This document shows positions 1 to 8,991 of a stretch of 64,000 nt of DNA, piece by piece. The position numbers were made by a program, and so were the translations under genes. Source of the stretch: CAZAAW01 sp964483325 (GTDB taxonomy: Bacteria > Pseudomonadota > Alphaproteobacteria > Rhizobiales > Kaistiaceae); contig CAZAAW010000002.1 of the NCBI GenBank assembly GCA_964483325.1, forward strand, positions 162,302 to 226,301. The letters are read 5' to 3'. Below the pieces are notes generated by a model. It did not search any database. It saw nothing but the letters and a program-made list of their open reading frames with translations, and had not been told where the DNA came from. The stretch's first letter is position 1, and every line of letters begins with the position of its first letter.

Positions 1-2
1 CG

Positions 3-68
3 TTCCTGCCGGCGCTGGGCCTGCTGACGGTGTTCCTGCCCAATCTCGGCGGTCGGGCGAAGGCCTGA
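3..68 (+). CDS. C-terminal end of an unidentified (probably membrane) protein, partial
   Basis: The window opens inside a reading frame that stops with TGA at 66-68. The 21 visible residues are hydrophobic and Leu/Pro-rich and end in a short basic tail (GGRAKA), as at the last transmembrane helix of a permease such as the TRAP large subunit. This is too little to identify the family, so the membrane assignment is inference from hydrophobicity only. The next gene lies on the opposite strand and converges on it, with about 46 bp between. Confidence 0.45.
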   Translation, partial: FLPALGLLTVFLPNLGGRAKA

Positions 69-114
69 GGCCCGGCCGCCAAGACGCTCCAGAGTCGCCA
101 GGACGCTCTAGGGT

Positions 115-1365
115 TCAGGAGCGCCGGCCCATCGGCAGAATTGTGCCGCTGTCGGTGCGGACCACCCAGCGCCCGTCCTCGCGCACGATGTCTCGGACGC
201 GGCCGAGGCCCGGCACGACGGAGCCGATCTCGACCTCGAAGATGCCGGCGTTGCGGCCGTCCAGGATGGCGAAGTCCGGCGAGCCCTGGACGACGTGCCA
301 GTCGGGCACGACGTCGCGCTGCACCGCCCGCTCCAGGGCCGGCAGGATCTCGTCGCCCGGGCCGAAGAAGTCGTCGTCGGCGCGGACCGGGCCGGCATCG
401 GGAATCGCCGCCGGCGGAATGAGCGCCGGTTCGGCCGGCAGGGCCGCGTCCTGGCGGAAATCGAAATCGCCATCCCGCCAGTCGTCGCCGGCACGGAAGT
501 CGCTCTCGTCGCGCGGCCCGAAGACACGCGGCGCCTCGCGATCGCGCGCTGCCAGCCGTTCGTCGCGGCGGGCATCGCCGCGCAAGCCTTCGCCGCGGGG
601 CGAATCTTCACGGCGCAGGTCTTCATGGCGCAGGTCTTCGGCGCGGGCCTGGCCGGCATTGACGCGGGCGACGGCCTCGGCAACGCCGGGCGGCAAGTCA
701 GCCACGGCGCGGCGCTCCGACGTGGCGGGCGTCTGCGGGCGCTGGTCGAGCGGCTGCGCCGGGGCGGCGTCGGCCGTCTGGCGCGTGGCGGCGCCATCGC
801 GCGGCGGCGTCGCCGGTGCCGGTCGGGTGGCCGCGGCGGTCTGAACCGGCACCGCCGGCTTGACCCGCGGCAGCGGCGGCGGCGCCACTGGCTCCGGCTC
901 CGCCGCGGCGGCGTCGGCCACGTCCATCGCGGCGTCCGGCGCCACGGCGACGTCCTCGTCGGCCGGCGCCGAAACCTCGGCTGTCTCCTGCGGCTCGATC
1001 GTCTCGCGATAGGGATGGCCGAGCGCCGTTGCGGCCGGCAGCACGCCGGGCTCGCTGCTGGTCAGCCGGCCATAGCTGAAGCCGATCACCGCCGCGATGC
1101 CGACAAAGGCCAGTCCGCCGACAAGGATGCGCACCGGCCGGAAGCCGGAGCGGCCGATCGCGTCATAGCCGTCATCGGCCAGGCCGCCGATATCGGCGTC
1201 GCCGCCGTCACGGCGGTCGGCGCGCACTTCCGGCGCGCCCTCGACGACCGTGGCGTCGGACCAGTCGCCGCGCAAAGGCCGCTCGGCGTCGCGGCGCGGT
1301 GGCGGCAAGATTTCAAGTTCAGGGACCAGACCGGTCCCCGGACCGGATGGCATGTGCGGACCCAT
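115..1365 (-). CDS. Hypothetical single-pass membrane protein with a long disordered linker
   Basis: 416 residues. Residues 1-78 are polar and acidic. One transmembrane segment follows at about 80-100 (RILVGGLAFVGIAAVIGFSY), then a long Pro/Ala-rich linker, a striking Arg/Asp/Glu-rich stretch (about 245-300) and a compact C-terminal domain of about 80 residues (about 330-412) with the repeated theme of short beta strands (WHVVQGSPDFAILDGR, GRWVVRTDSGTILPMG). One transmembrane helix followed by a linker suggests an inner-membrane anchor with the C-terminal domain in the periplasm. The start ATG at 1365 is preceded by a good ribosome-binding site, GGAAGAGG. I do not recognise the family. The gene diverges from the DUF4139 gene across about 210 bp. 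Confidence 0.75.
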   Translation of the reverse strand: MGPHMPSGPGTGLVPELEILPPPRRDAERPLRGDWSDATVVEGAPEVRADRRDGGDADIGGLADDGYDAIGRSGFRPVRILVGGLAFVGIAAVIGFSYGRLTSSEPGVLPAATALGHPYRETIEPQETAEVSAPADEDVAVAPDAAMDVADAAAAEPEPVAPPPLPRVKPAVPVQTAAATRPAPATPPRDGAATRQTADAAPAQPLDQRPQTPATSERRAVADLPPGVAEAVARVNAGQARAEDLRHEDLRREDSPRGEGLRGDARRDERLAARDREAPRVFGPRDESDFRAGDDWRDGDFDFRQDAALPAEPALIPPAAIPDAGPVRADDDFFGPGDEILPALERAVQRDVVPDWHVVQGSPDFAILDGRNAGIFEVEIGSVVPGLGRVRDIVREDGRWVVRTDSGTILPMGRRS

Positions 1366-1575
1366 AGTCGAACCTCTTCCTGGATAGGCAGGCTATGCCT
1401 GTCGATTGCGGAAATACCTTGACCAAATCCGGCTGTTGCGGAGGCAGAACGGAATTGTGCTGCGGCTCACGGAATAACGTGGCTTGGTCTGGTTTCCGCC
1501 GCATCGCGGCACTAGCATTTGCGCGGGGGCCTGACGGATGCCGCCTTTTTCATGCGGCGTCATGGAGGTTTTTCA

Positions 1576-3588
1576 ATGCGTGTGACGATGATGCACCGGG
1601 CGGCGATCTTCTTTCTCGCATCGACCTGCCTGACATCCATCGCCTTGGCCGAGGGCTTGCGGCCCGACAGCATTACCCTGTCGTCGAGCGGCCTTGCCGA
1701 GATCACGGCAAGCGGCCCCGTTGACGGCGCCACCGTCATCACCTTCGATGCGCCGCTCGCCCAGGTCGACGACGTCCTGAAGAGCCTCGTCGTCAGCGGC
1801 GAGGGGATCAGCGTGCGCTCGGTCGATCTGGCCGGCCGCGAGCCGCTTTCCGATACCTTCGCCGCCCTGCCGTTCAAGCCCGGCGATCTCGAGAATTCCG
1901 TCACGCTGCTGGCCGCCCTGAAGGGCGTCGAGGTCGAGGTGACGCGGGCCGGGATCACTGTGCGCGGCGTCGTTCTCGGCGTCGAGAACACCAGCGTCGC
2001 CGGCGACAATGGCGCCATCGCCAATGAGGCGCGGTTGTCGGTGGCGACCGATGCCGGCCGCATCGAGCATGTGCTGATCGACCCGGCGTCGCAGGTCACG
2101 ATACTCGACGAGACGGTGCGCGCCGCCTTGCTGCAGGGCCTCGGGGCGCTCGCCGCCGACCGGTCGACCGACCGCCGCACCATCGAGGTGCGGCTCGATG
2201 GGCCGGCATCGGGCCGGGCGACGCTGACCTATGTCATTGCCGCGCCGGTGTGGAAGCCGACCTGGCGCGTCGTGCTGCCGGCCGACGGCCAGGCGGCGCG
2301 CTTCCAGGGCTGGGCGGTGCTGGAGAACAGGACCGGCATCGACTGGGCGGATGTGAATCTCACCCTGTCCTCGGGGACGCCGGTGACGCTGCACCAGTCC
2401 CTCTATGAAAGCGTCATGGTGCCGCGGCCGGAGGCGCCGCTGCGCGTCGGCCAGCGCCTGCGCCCGGAAATGGACGAAGGCGTCATGCGCGAGCAGGAGA
2501 GCATGGCGATGCCGGCGCCGGCCATGGCACCGCCGCCCGGCGCCAATTTCCGCCAGCGCGCCGCCTCGCTGGGCGCCGCCGCCGACAGCAGCTTCGATGG
2601 CCGCATCGCGCAGGGCGCGGCGGTGGATGCGAGCGAATCGCTCGCCGCCGCCAGTTTCCGGCTCGACGGGGCGGTCAGCCTGGCGGTCGGCCGCTCGCTG
2701 ACGCTGCCGTTCTTCGACGGCGAAGCCAAGGCGGCGCGTGTCTCGGTCTTCCAGCCCGGTACCTCCGATCGCCATCCCATCGCCGCCGTCCGCGTCACCA
2801 ATGGCAGCGACGTGACGCTGCCGGGCGGCATCGTCACCGTCTACGAGGCCGGTGTCGGCTTCGTCGGCGATGCCGAGTTTGCCGGCGCGACGCCCGGCGA
2901 GGAGCGCATCCTTCCCTATGCGCTCGACACCAAGGTGCGCATCGCGCGGGACGTGACGTCGAACAGCGCCATCCGTACCGCGCGCGTGGTCGATGGGCTG
3001 CTGCGCGTCGAATATGGCCGCGAACAGACGACCGCCTACCGCGTCGAGGGCGATCCCGCCGCGCCGCGCGACGTGATCATCGAGCACCAGGCCAATTCGG
3101 GCTGGGACGTCGAGTCGGACGGCGTCATCGAGGGCCGCGACGGCGACAAGGTGCGCATCGCGCGCACGATTGCGGCCGGCGAGGCGCGCACGATCAACGT
3201 CACCGAGACCGTCACCGATGCGCAGCGCTGGGCGCTTGTCGACGCACCGGACCAGGTGCTTCTCGACGTCGTCGCCGCCGGCGACCGCATCGACGCGCGG
3301 CTGCGCGATCCGCTGAACCGCATCGTCGCTATCCGGCAGGAGAGCGCCGCGCAGCAGCGTGCCATCCAGCGCGCCGACGAGGCGATCGGGCGCATCCGCG
3401 AGGATCAGGAACGGGTGCGGGAAAACCTGTCGGCGGTCGACCGCAATGGCGACCTGGCGCGCACCTATCAGCAGCGGCTGCAGACGCAGGAACAGGAAAT
3501 GGCCCGGCTCGAGGCAGAACGCCAGGCCGCCAGCGACGCCTATGACAAGGCCCAGGCGGAGCTGGCGGAGATCGTTCGCACCCTGTAA
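1576..3588 (+). CDS. DUF4139 (mucoidy inhibitor MuiA family) secreted protein
   Basis: 670 residues. The start at 1576 is chosen over an upstream in-frame start at 1519 because GGAGG (1564-1568) sits 7 bp before it and because it begins a clean Sec signal peptide (MRVTMMHRAAIFFL...SIALA|EG). The body has the beta-rich DUF4139 layout: an N-terminal domain to about residue 190, the core from about 200 with the typical YVIAAPVWKPTWRV motif and SSGTPV strand, and a C-terminal coiled coil of about 70 residues rich in Gln, Glu and Arg. The family is named after a mucoidy-inhibitor gene, but its molecular role is unknown and I infer no link to the alginate operon in this window. It is followed at 5 bp by a small secreted Cys-rich protein, probably co-transcribed. 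Confidence 0.85.
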   Translation: MRVTMMHRAAIFFLASTCLTSIALAEGLRPDSITLSSSGLAEITASGPVDGATVITFDAPLAQVDDVLKSLVVSGEGISVRSVDLAGREPLSDTFAALPFKPGDLENSVTLLAALKGVEVEVTRAGITVRGVVLGVENTSVAGDNGAIANEARLSVATDAGRIEHVLIDPASQVTILDETVRAALLQGLGALAADRSTDRRTIEVRLDGPASGRATLTYVIAAPVWKPTWRVVLPADGQAARFQGWAVLENRTGIDWADVNLTLSSGTPVTLHQSLYESVMVPRPEAPLRVGQRLRPEMDEGVMREQESMAMPAPAMAPPPGANFRQRAASLGAAADSSFDGRIAQGAAVDASESLAAASFRLDGAVSLAVGRSLTLPFFDGEAKAARVSVFQPGTSDRHPIAAVRVTNGSDVTLPGGIVTVYEAGVGFVGDAEFAGATPGEERILPYALDTKVRIARDVTSNSAIRTARVVDGLLRVEYGREQTTAYRVEGDPAAPRDVIIEHQANSGWDVESDGVIEGRDGDKVRIARTIAAGEARTINVTETVTDAQRWALVDAPDQVLLDVVAAGDRIDARLRDPLNRIVAIRQESAAQQRAIQRADEAIGRIREDQERVRENLSAVDRNGDLARTYQQRLQTQEQEMARLEAERQAASDAYDKAQAELAEIVRTL

Positions 3589-3593
3589 CGGCG

Positions 3594-4082
3594 ATGGTGG
3601 GCCGGTCGGGGAAGGCACTGCCTGCCGTCGGATCGGCCCTCCGCCGGACCGGCCTGTTCCTGCTGCTTCTTCTGGCGGCAGGTTCGGCGCCGGCGGCCGA
3701 CACCTGGGAGCTGCAGCGCGAGCTGCCGTTCCGCTACTGGCTGCTGGCCTGCACCGTGCAGGCCGACACCCAGGCGCAGGTCGATTGCGGCTGGCGCAAG
3801 GAGGCGCCGCGCACCTATAGCGGCGCCTGCCTGGCAACCGTCACGCAAGGCGGGGCGAGCCGCGCCTACCGCGCCACAGCGCGGATCACGCCGACGGCGA
3901 TGATACGGCTGCCGACGGCGCCCGATTTCAGCTACGGCTTTGCCGGGATCAACTGCTCGTTGAAGGTGCCGCGCTTCGTCCGCTATGTCTGCGACGTGCG
4001 CGGCGATGGCCTGACCTGCCGCATCTGCCTGTTCCGCCAGACGGGCTGCGTCGAGGCGGTCGGATCGATCCGCCCGGATTGA
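3594..4082 (+). CDS. Hypothetical secreted cysteine-rich protein
   Basis: 162 residues. The N-terminus is basic then strongly hydrophobic (LFLLLLLAAGSAPAA|DTWE), a Sec signal peptide with cleavage near residue 35. The mature part of about 127 residues holds eight cysteines, including a CRIC pair near the C-terminus, consistent with up to four disulfides in the periplasm or outside. No metal or catalytic motif is recognisable. It starts 5 bp after the DUF4139 stop and very likely shares its transcript, so the two products may act together. I do not recognise the family. The coding region ends immediately before the 19-bp tandem repeats at the hrpB 3' end. Confidence 0.75.
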   Translation: MVGRSGKALPAVGSALRRTGLFLLLLLAAGSAPAADTWELQRELPFRYWLLACTVQADTQAQVDCGWRKEAPRTYSGACLATVTQGGASRAYRATARITPTAMIRLPTAPDFSYGFAGINCSLKVPRFVRYVCDVRGDGLTCRICLFRQTGCVEAVGSIRPD

Positions 4083-4137
4083 CGTCAGCGGCGCGGCTTG
4101 ATGTCAGCGGCGCGGCTTGACCTCAGCTGCGCGGCTT
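4081..4137. repeat. Three tandem 19-bp repeats spanning the hrpB stop codon
   Basis: Units at 4081-4099, 4100-4118 and 4119-4137 differ at only two positions. Read on the minus strand each unit starts AAGCCGCGC and supplies a TGA. As 19 is not a multiple of three, the three copies place KPR(S/R)-stop in all three frames. The first copy on that strand provides the actual HrpB stop (4123-4125). Confidence 0.9.
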
Positions 4138-6558
4138 GGCGCGGCTGGTCGGCACGGCTGCCAGCGGGTCGTCCGGCCAGAAATGGCGCGGATAGCGCCC
4201 CTTGAGGTCGCGCGCCACGTCCTTCCAGGAGCCGCGCCAGAAGCCCGGCAGGTCGCGCGTCGTCTGGATCGGCCGGTGCGCCGGCGACAGCAGGATGACC
4301 AGCAGCGGCACCTTGCCGGCGGCGACGGCCGGATGGCGGTCGAGGCCGAACAGCTCCTGCACGCGCACCGACAGCGCCGGCCCGTTCTCCGCATCGTAGT
4401 CGATGGGGATGTGCGAGCCGCTCGGCGCGGTGAAGTGCGACGGCAGCAGGCGGTCGAGCTCGGCCCGCAGGTTCCACGGCAGCAGGGTTTCGAGCGCCGC
4501 CGCCAGCATGTCGGGCGAGATGGCGGCGACGGACAGGGCGCCGGCGATATGCGGGACCAGCCAGGCGGCGCCGTCCGCGGCAAGGGCCGCGTCGCTGAGG
4601 TCCGGCCAGGGCGGCCCGAGTGCCCGGTGCAGGTAGCTGGCGCGGCCGCGCAGGGCCTTCTGCGCCGATGTCCAGGGCAGCGCGGCGATGCCGGCCTCGG
4701 CGATGCCGGCGGCAAGGAGCGTCGCGGCAACGCTGGGGTCCGGCACCGCCGGCGCCTCGCCGAGGCGGAGGGCGCCGAGGCGCCGGTAGCGGCGGCTGCG
4801 GATGCTGAGCGAGGCCCTGTCGAAGACCGTCTCGACGTCGTCGCTGATTGTGTCGGCGAACAGTTCCTCGATTGTGGCGCGATCGATCGCCACGGCGCCG
4901 CGGATGCGGCCTGCCGCGGCGGTTCCGGTGATGTCGGTGACGACCATCCACGAAGCGCCGGCCAGCGCGTCGGCCTCGTCGAGGGCGGCGCCGCGGCCAT
5001 TGGCGAGGCGGTAGCGGCCGCGGGCGCCGCTCGCCTGCGCGACACGGTCGGGATAGGCGCGGGCGAGATGGCGGCCGGCGTCGAGGCTGGCGTGTCCGCC
5101 ACCGGCCAGCGCCGCCCAGCGGCGGGCGAGCCGGCGCGCCTCCTCGGCGCGCGGCCCGCGTTCGGCGCGAAAGCGCGCCAGGCGATGGGCGATGTCGACA
5201 TCGCTGCCGCCGAGGCCCCGCTCGCCGAGCAGGACGGCAAGCTCCGCCGCCGTCGTTGCATCGCCCTCAGCGCCGGCGGCCAGGACCATGTGGGCAAGGC
5301 GCGGATGCAGCGGCAGGCGGACGAGGCCGCGGCCGGCCGACGTGATGCGCCCTGCCGCATCGACGGCGCCGAGGCCGCGCAGAAGCGCCATCGCCTCGTT
5401 CCAGGCCGGCGCCGGCGGCGGATCGAGAAAGGCCAGCGCCGCCGGATCGGTGACGCCCCAGGCGGCAAGATCGAGCACCAGCCCGGCGAGGTCGGCGCTG
5501 AGGATTTCCGGTCGGTCGAACGGCTCCAGTGCTGCCGTCTGCGCCTCGTTCCACAGGCGGTAGCAGATGCCGGGCGCGGTGCGCCCGGCGCGGCCGCGGC
5601 GCTGGTCGGCGGCGGCGCGCGAGACGCGCCGCGTTTCCAGCGTCGTCAGCGCCGTCGCTGGGTCGTAGGCGGGCGCCCGGCGATAGCCGGAATCGACGAC
5701 GATGCGGATGCCGTCGATGGTCAGCGAGGTTTCGGCGATGGAGGTCGCCAGCACCACCTTGCGGCGGCCGGGCGGCGCCGGCAGCACGGCGCGGTCCTGC
5801 TCGCGCGGGTCGAGCTGGCCGTAGAGCGGCACGACATCGACGTCGGGCGGCAGGCGGCCGGCCAGGCGCTCGGCGGTGCGGGCGATCTCGGCTTGTCCGG
5901 GCAGGAAGGCGAGCACCGAGCCGGGCTCGTCGCGCAGCGCCAGGCGGATGGCGGCCGCGACGCTGTCTTCCAGCCGCTCGCCCGGATCGCGTGCGATATG
6001 CCGCGTCTCCACCGGGAAGGCGCGGCCGGTGCTCTCGATGACCGGCGCATTCAGGAGCTGCGCGACGCGGGCGCCGTCGATGGTGGCCGACATCACCAGC
6101 AGCCGGAGGTCCGGCCGGAGGCCGCGGGCATCGAGAACGAGCGCCAGGCCGAGATCGGCGTCGAGGCTGCGCTCGTGGAATTCGTCGAACAGCACCGCCG
6201 CGACGCCGGTCAGTTCCGGGTCGGCCTGGATCAGCCGCGTGAAAACGCCTTCGGTGACGACCTCGATACGGGTCGCGGCGCTCACTTTGGCGTCGAGGCG
6301 GACGCGATAGCCGACCGTGCCACCGACCTCCTCGCCCAGCGTCGCCGCCATGCGCCGGGCGGCGGCACGCGCCGCCAGCCGCCGCGGCTCCAGCATGACG
6401 ATGCGGCCGTCACCGCGCCAGGGTGCGTCGAGGAGGGCGAGCGGCACGCGCGTGGTCTTGCCGGCGCCCGGCGGGGCGACAAGGACGGCGTTGCTGCGCG
6501 CTTCGAGCGCCGCCAGGAGTTCGGGCAGCGCTTCGTCCACGGGGAGGGTGATATTCAT
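4123..6558 (-). CDS. hrpB: ATP-dependent helicase HrpB
   Basis: 811 residues, the usual size for HrpB, a DEAH-family RNA helicase-like protein with ill-defined cellular role. Walker A is PPGAGKTT at about residues 29-36; the DEAH box is the HrpB-typical DEFHER at 125-130; motif III is SATIDG; motif VI is QRRGRAGRTAPG. The C-terminal half carries the HrpB-specific domain (WLVPHIAG, LPWNLRAELDRLLP, PVLV-type end). An in-frame start at 6672 exists, but residues before MNITLPVDE look non-native and run through a palindromic repeat, so ATG 6558 is used. No strong Shine-Dalgarno is visible. The C-terminus ends in a 19-bp tandem repeat. Confidence 0.93.
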   Translation of the reverse strand: MNITLPVDEALPELLAALEARSNAVLVAPPGAGKTTRVPLALLDAPWRGDGRIVMLEPRRLAARAAARRMAATLGEEVGGTVGYRVRLDAKVSAATRIEVVTEGVFTRLIQADPELTGVAAVLFDEFHERSLDADLGLALVLDARGLRPDLRLLVMSATIDGARVAQLLNAPVIESTGRAFPVETRHIARDPGERLEDSVAAAIRLALRDEPGSVLAFLPGQAEIARTAERLAGRLPPDVDVVPLYGQLDPREQDRAVLPAPPGRRKVVLATSIAETSLTIDGIRIVVDSGYRRAPAYDPATALTTLETRRVSRAAADQRRGRAGRTAPGICYRLWNEAQTAALEPFDRPEILSADLAGLVLDLAAWGVTDPAALAFLDPPPAPAWNEAMALLRGLGAVDAAGRITSAGRGLVRLPLHPRLAHMVLAAGAEGDATTAAELAVLLGERGLGGSDVDIAHRLARFRAERGPRAEEARRLARRWAALAGGGHASLDAGRHLARAYPDRVAQASGARGRYRLANGRGAALDEADALAGASWMVVTDITGTAAAGRIRGAVAIDRATIEELFADTISDDVETVFDRASLSIRSRRYRRLGALRLGEAPAVPDPSVAATLLAAGIAEAGIAALPWTSAQKALRGRASYLHRALGPPWPDLSDAALAADGAAWLVPHIAGALSVAAISPDMLAAALETLLPWNLRAELDRLLPSHFTAPSGSHIPIDYDAENGPALSVRVQELFGLDRHPAVAAGKVPLLVILLSPAHRPIQTTRDLPGFWRGSWKDVARDLKGRYPRHFWPDDPLAAVPTSRAKPRS

Positions 6559-6613
6559 GCGGCGCCGTTGTGCGGCCTGGAGGTGGAAGGTGGCAAGCTG
6601 GGCGACTTGTAGG

Positions 6614-6690
6614 ATGGGCAAGGCGAAGCTTTGCCCACGCGGCCAGCGACCGTGGAACGACCGCGTGGGCAAGCCGCTGGCTTGCCCACG
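6614..6690. repeat. Compound palindromic repeat element
   Basis: The hrpB-thiQ interval holds nested dyads. A perfect 12-bp inverted repeat lies at 6664-6675 and 6679-6690 (CGTGGGCAAGCC with loop GCT). A 9-bp inverted pair lies at 6634-6642/6661-6669 (CCCACGCGG). A GGGCAA...TTGCCC dyad lies at 6615-6636. The layout (unit beginning GTAGGATGGGCAA and ending TTGCCCACGCTAC) resembles dispersed intergenic palindromic repeats of alphaproteobacteria. I saw no second copy in this window. Confidence 0.6.
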
Positions 6691-6701
6691 CTACGGCACC
6701 G

Positions 6702-7400
6702 TCAGCGGCGGAAGTAGCGGTCGAGTTCGGGCAGGCGGCCGGGCTCCAGCAGCTCGGCCGGCGGCGCTACAGCCATCACCTTCCCGTCCTGGATGAAGGC
6801 CATCAGGTCGGCGGCGTCCGATGCTTCGGCCGGCGTGTGGATCGACATCAGCACGGTCATGCCGCGCTCGCGCCGCAGCCTGTCGACGAGGCCGATCATA
6901 TCGAGCCGCAGGCCGGGATCGAGACCGCTGAACGGCTCGTCGAGAAGCATCAGCGGCCGCTCGCGCACCAGCGCCCGGGCGAGGGCGACACGCTGGCGCT
7001 GGCCGCCGGAAAGCTCGCCGGGACGGCGGTTCTCGATGCCCGGCAGGTCGACATGGGCCAGCGCGTCGGCGATGCGCGCCTCGTCCTCGGGGCGCAGCCG
7101 CAGGCGCGGGTCGATGCCGAGGCCGATATTCTGCCGTGTCGTCAGATGCGGGAAGAGATTGTGCTCCTGGAAGAGGATGGAGAGCGGCCGCTGCGCCGGC
7201 GGCAGGGCGTCGAGGTCGCGGCCGTCGAAGCGGATCGTGCCGCTGGTGGCGCGGGCGAAGCCGGCGATGGCGTTGAGCAGCGTCGTCTTGCCGCCGCCGG
7301 ACGGTCCGATCAGCGCGCACAGCGCCCCGCGCGGCACCTCCAGGTCGTAGCAGGCGCGGAAATCCGGATAGGCGAAGGTCAGCCTATTGACCGCGAGCAA
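6702..7400 (-). CDS. thiQ: Thiamin ABC transporter, ATP-binding protein
   Basis: 232 residues, the same length as the enterobacterial ThiQ. It energises uptake of thiamin, TPP and thiamin phosphate through ThiBP at the inner membrane. Walker A is GPSGGGKTT, the ABC signature LSGGQRQRVALARAL and Walker B LMLLDEPFSGLDP. The start is a TTG at 7400 (protein LLAVNRLTFAYPDF), chosen because GGAGG lies 5 bp upstream and the upstream in-frame residues are the antisense-like shadow of thiP. It overlaps the end of thiP by 17 bp, so translation is coupled. It is the last gene of a riboswitch-controlled thiBPQ operon. Confidence 0.93.
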   Translation of the reverse strand: MLAVNRLTFAYPDFRACYDLEVPRGALCALIGPSGGGKTTLLNAIAGFARATSGTIRFDGRDLDALPPAQRPLSILFQEHNLFPHLTTRQNIGLGIDPRLRLRPEDEARIADALAHVDLPGIENRRPGELSGGQRQRVALARALVRERPLMLLDEPFSGLDPGLRLDMIGLVDRLRRERGMTVLMSIHTPAEASDAADLMAFIQDGKVMAVAPPAELLEPGRLPELDRYFRR

Positions 7401-8991
7401 TCCAGCCTCCGGACCAGCGTTGCGCCAGCAGGAAAAGCGCCAGCACCATGGCCGACAGGAGCAGCGCCACCGACGCGGCATCGGCGACCCGGTAGGCACC
7501 GAGCTTTTCGTTGAGCAGCAGCGGCAAGGTGATCAGCCGCCCGGTGCCGAAGAAGGCGGCGACGCCGAGATCGCCGAAGGAGAGGGCGGTCGCCATGGCC
7601 AGCGCCACGATCAGCGGCCCGCGCGTCAGCGGCCAGTCCACCAGGCGCGCCCGCGCCAGGCCGGCGATGCCGAGGCTTTCCGCCAGGCGGCCGTAGCGCT
7701 GCGCCGCCAGCACCAGCGGCGGCTCGACCTGTCGATAGGTGAAGGGAAGGGCCATCAGAGCATTGACGATGATGATCAGCGGCAGGCCGAGCGAGAACGG
7801 ATTGACCACCGGCCGCAGGACGACGAAGAGCCCGGCGGAGAGGGCGATCGGCGATACCACCAGCACCACCGTCGCCGCCAGCCCGATCATGTCGGCCAGC
7901 CGGTCGCGGCCGTCGCTGAGGCGCAGGCGCCGCGCCAGCACGGCGAGCGCCAGCGCCGTCAGCACCGACAGCAGGCCGGCCGGGATGCCGATGGCAAGGC
8001 TGGTGACGAAGGCCTCGCCGACCCGCCAGTCCGCCATCCTGTCGATCGCCGCGACGCCGCGCACGAGCACCGCCGACAGCAGCCCGAGGATGAAGAGGCC
8101 GCCGACGGCAAGGACGAATGCATCGAGAAGGCGCAGCAGCCGCGACGCGGCATCCGGCCTTGCCTCGCTGAGGCGTGTCGAGGCCGTTTCCGGCAGGCGG
8201 CGGCTGAAGGCGAAGGCGAAAGGCGCGATGACCACTAGGCAGATGGCGATCTGCAGCAGCGCCAGCAGCGCGGCGCGGCGGAAATCGGCCTCGAAGCGCA
8301 GCGCCTCGAAGATCGCCACTTCCAGCGTCGCCACCGACGGCCCGCCGCCGAGCGCCAGGACGATGGCGAAGCTGGTGAAGCAGGCGAGAAAGATGAGGCC
8401 GCCGATACTTGCCGCCTCGCGGATCAGGATCGGCCGGTCGATGAAACGGAAGATGGTGCCGGGCGGCATGCCGAGCTGGGCGGCGAGGCGCCAGTGCTCG
8501 GGGCTGACCGTCGACAGCGCCGCCAGGAAGACGCGCGCCGCCAGCGGCGCATTGAGAAAGACATGGGCGATGAGGATGCCGGCGAGGCCGTAGAGCCAGC
8601 TGCCCATGTCGTGGCCGAAGAGGCGGGCGCCGCTGTTGATCCAGCCGGAGCGGCCGAAGACGGCGACCACAGCGAAGACCGTGACGATCGCCGGCAGGAC
8701 GGTGGCGACGTTCATGGCGGCGATCAGGAAGGAGCGCCCGGCGAAGCGCGTTCGCCGGGCGAGGGCCAGCGCCAGGGCGGCGCCGGCAATGAGCGACAGC
8801 AGCGTCGAAAGCCCGGCCTGGATAAGGCTGATCGTCGCCAGCCCGACAATGTAGCGGGCCGGCGCCGAGCCGCTCGACCCGCCGCCGGCGCTGATGAGGC
8901 CGGCAAGGGCGGTGGCGACGAGCCCGGCGATCAGCGCCAGCGCGACGAGGCCGGGAAGGCGCTGCACCGGTCCGTCAGAGACCCATGGCAC
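7384..8991 (-). CDS. thiP: Thiamin/TPP ABC transporter permease
   Basis: 535 residues, matching the fused two-domain ThiP (about 536 residues in Escherichia coli). The protein is almost entirely hydrophobic, with about twelve transmembrane segments in two homologous halves. EAA-type loops that contact ThiQ are visible around AAQLGMPPGTIFRFIDRPIL and around AESLGIAGLARARLVDWPL. The start codon is a GTG: 8991 is the longest and overlaps thiB by 17 bp; a second GTG at 8967 (VQRLPGLVAL) is possible. Neither has a strong Shine-Dalgarno, so translation is probably coupled to thiB. Function in thiamin uptake is well supported by the neighbours and the TPP riboswitch. Confidence 0.92.
   Translation of the reverse strand: MPWVSDGPVQRLPGLVALALIAGLVATALAGLISAGGGSSGSAPARYIVGLATISLIQAGLSTLLSLIAGAALALALARRTRFAGRSFLIAAMNVATVLPAIVTVFAVVAVFGRSGWINSGARLFGHDMGSWLYGLAGILIAHVFLNAPLAARVFLAALSTVSPEHWRLAAQLGMPPGTIFRFIDRPILIREAASIGGLIFLACFTSFAIVLALGGGPSVATLEVAIFEALRFEADFRRAALLALLQIAICLVVIAPFAFAFSRRLPETASTRLSEARPDAASRLLRLLDAFVLAVGGLFILGLLSAVLVRGVAAIDRMADWRVGEAFVTSLAIGIPAGLLSVLTALALAVLARRLRLSDGRDRLADMIGLAATVVLVVSPIALSAGLFVVLRPVVNPFSLGLPLIIIVNALMALPFTYRQVEPPLVLAAQRYGRLAESLGIAGLARARLVDWPLTRGPLIVALAMATALSFGDLGVAAFFGTGRLITLPLLLNEKLGAYRVADAASVALLLSAMVLALFLLAQRWSGGWIARGQ

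Noticed and set aside
295..1422. 375-residue open frame on the plus strand
   Set aside because: Antisense shadow of the membrane protein gene at 115-1365; His/Arg-rich low-complexity product typical of high-G+C antisense frames.
4117..6612. 831-residue open frame opposite hrpB
   Set aside because: Antisense shadow; the minus strand has all helicase motifs.
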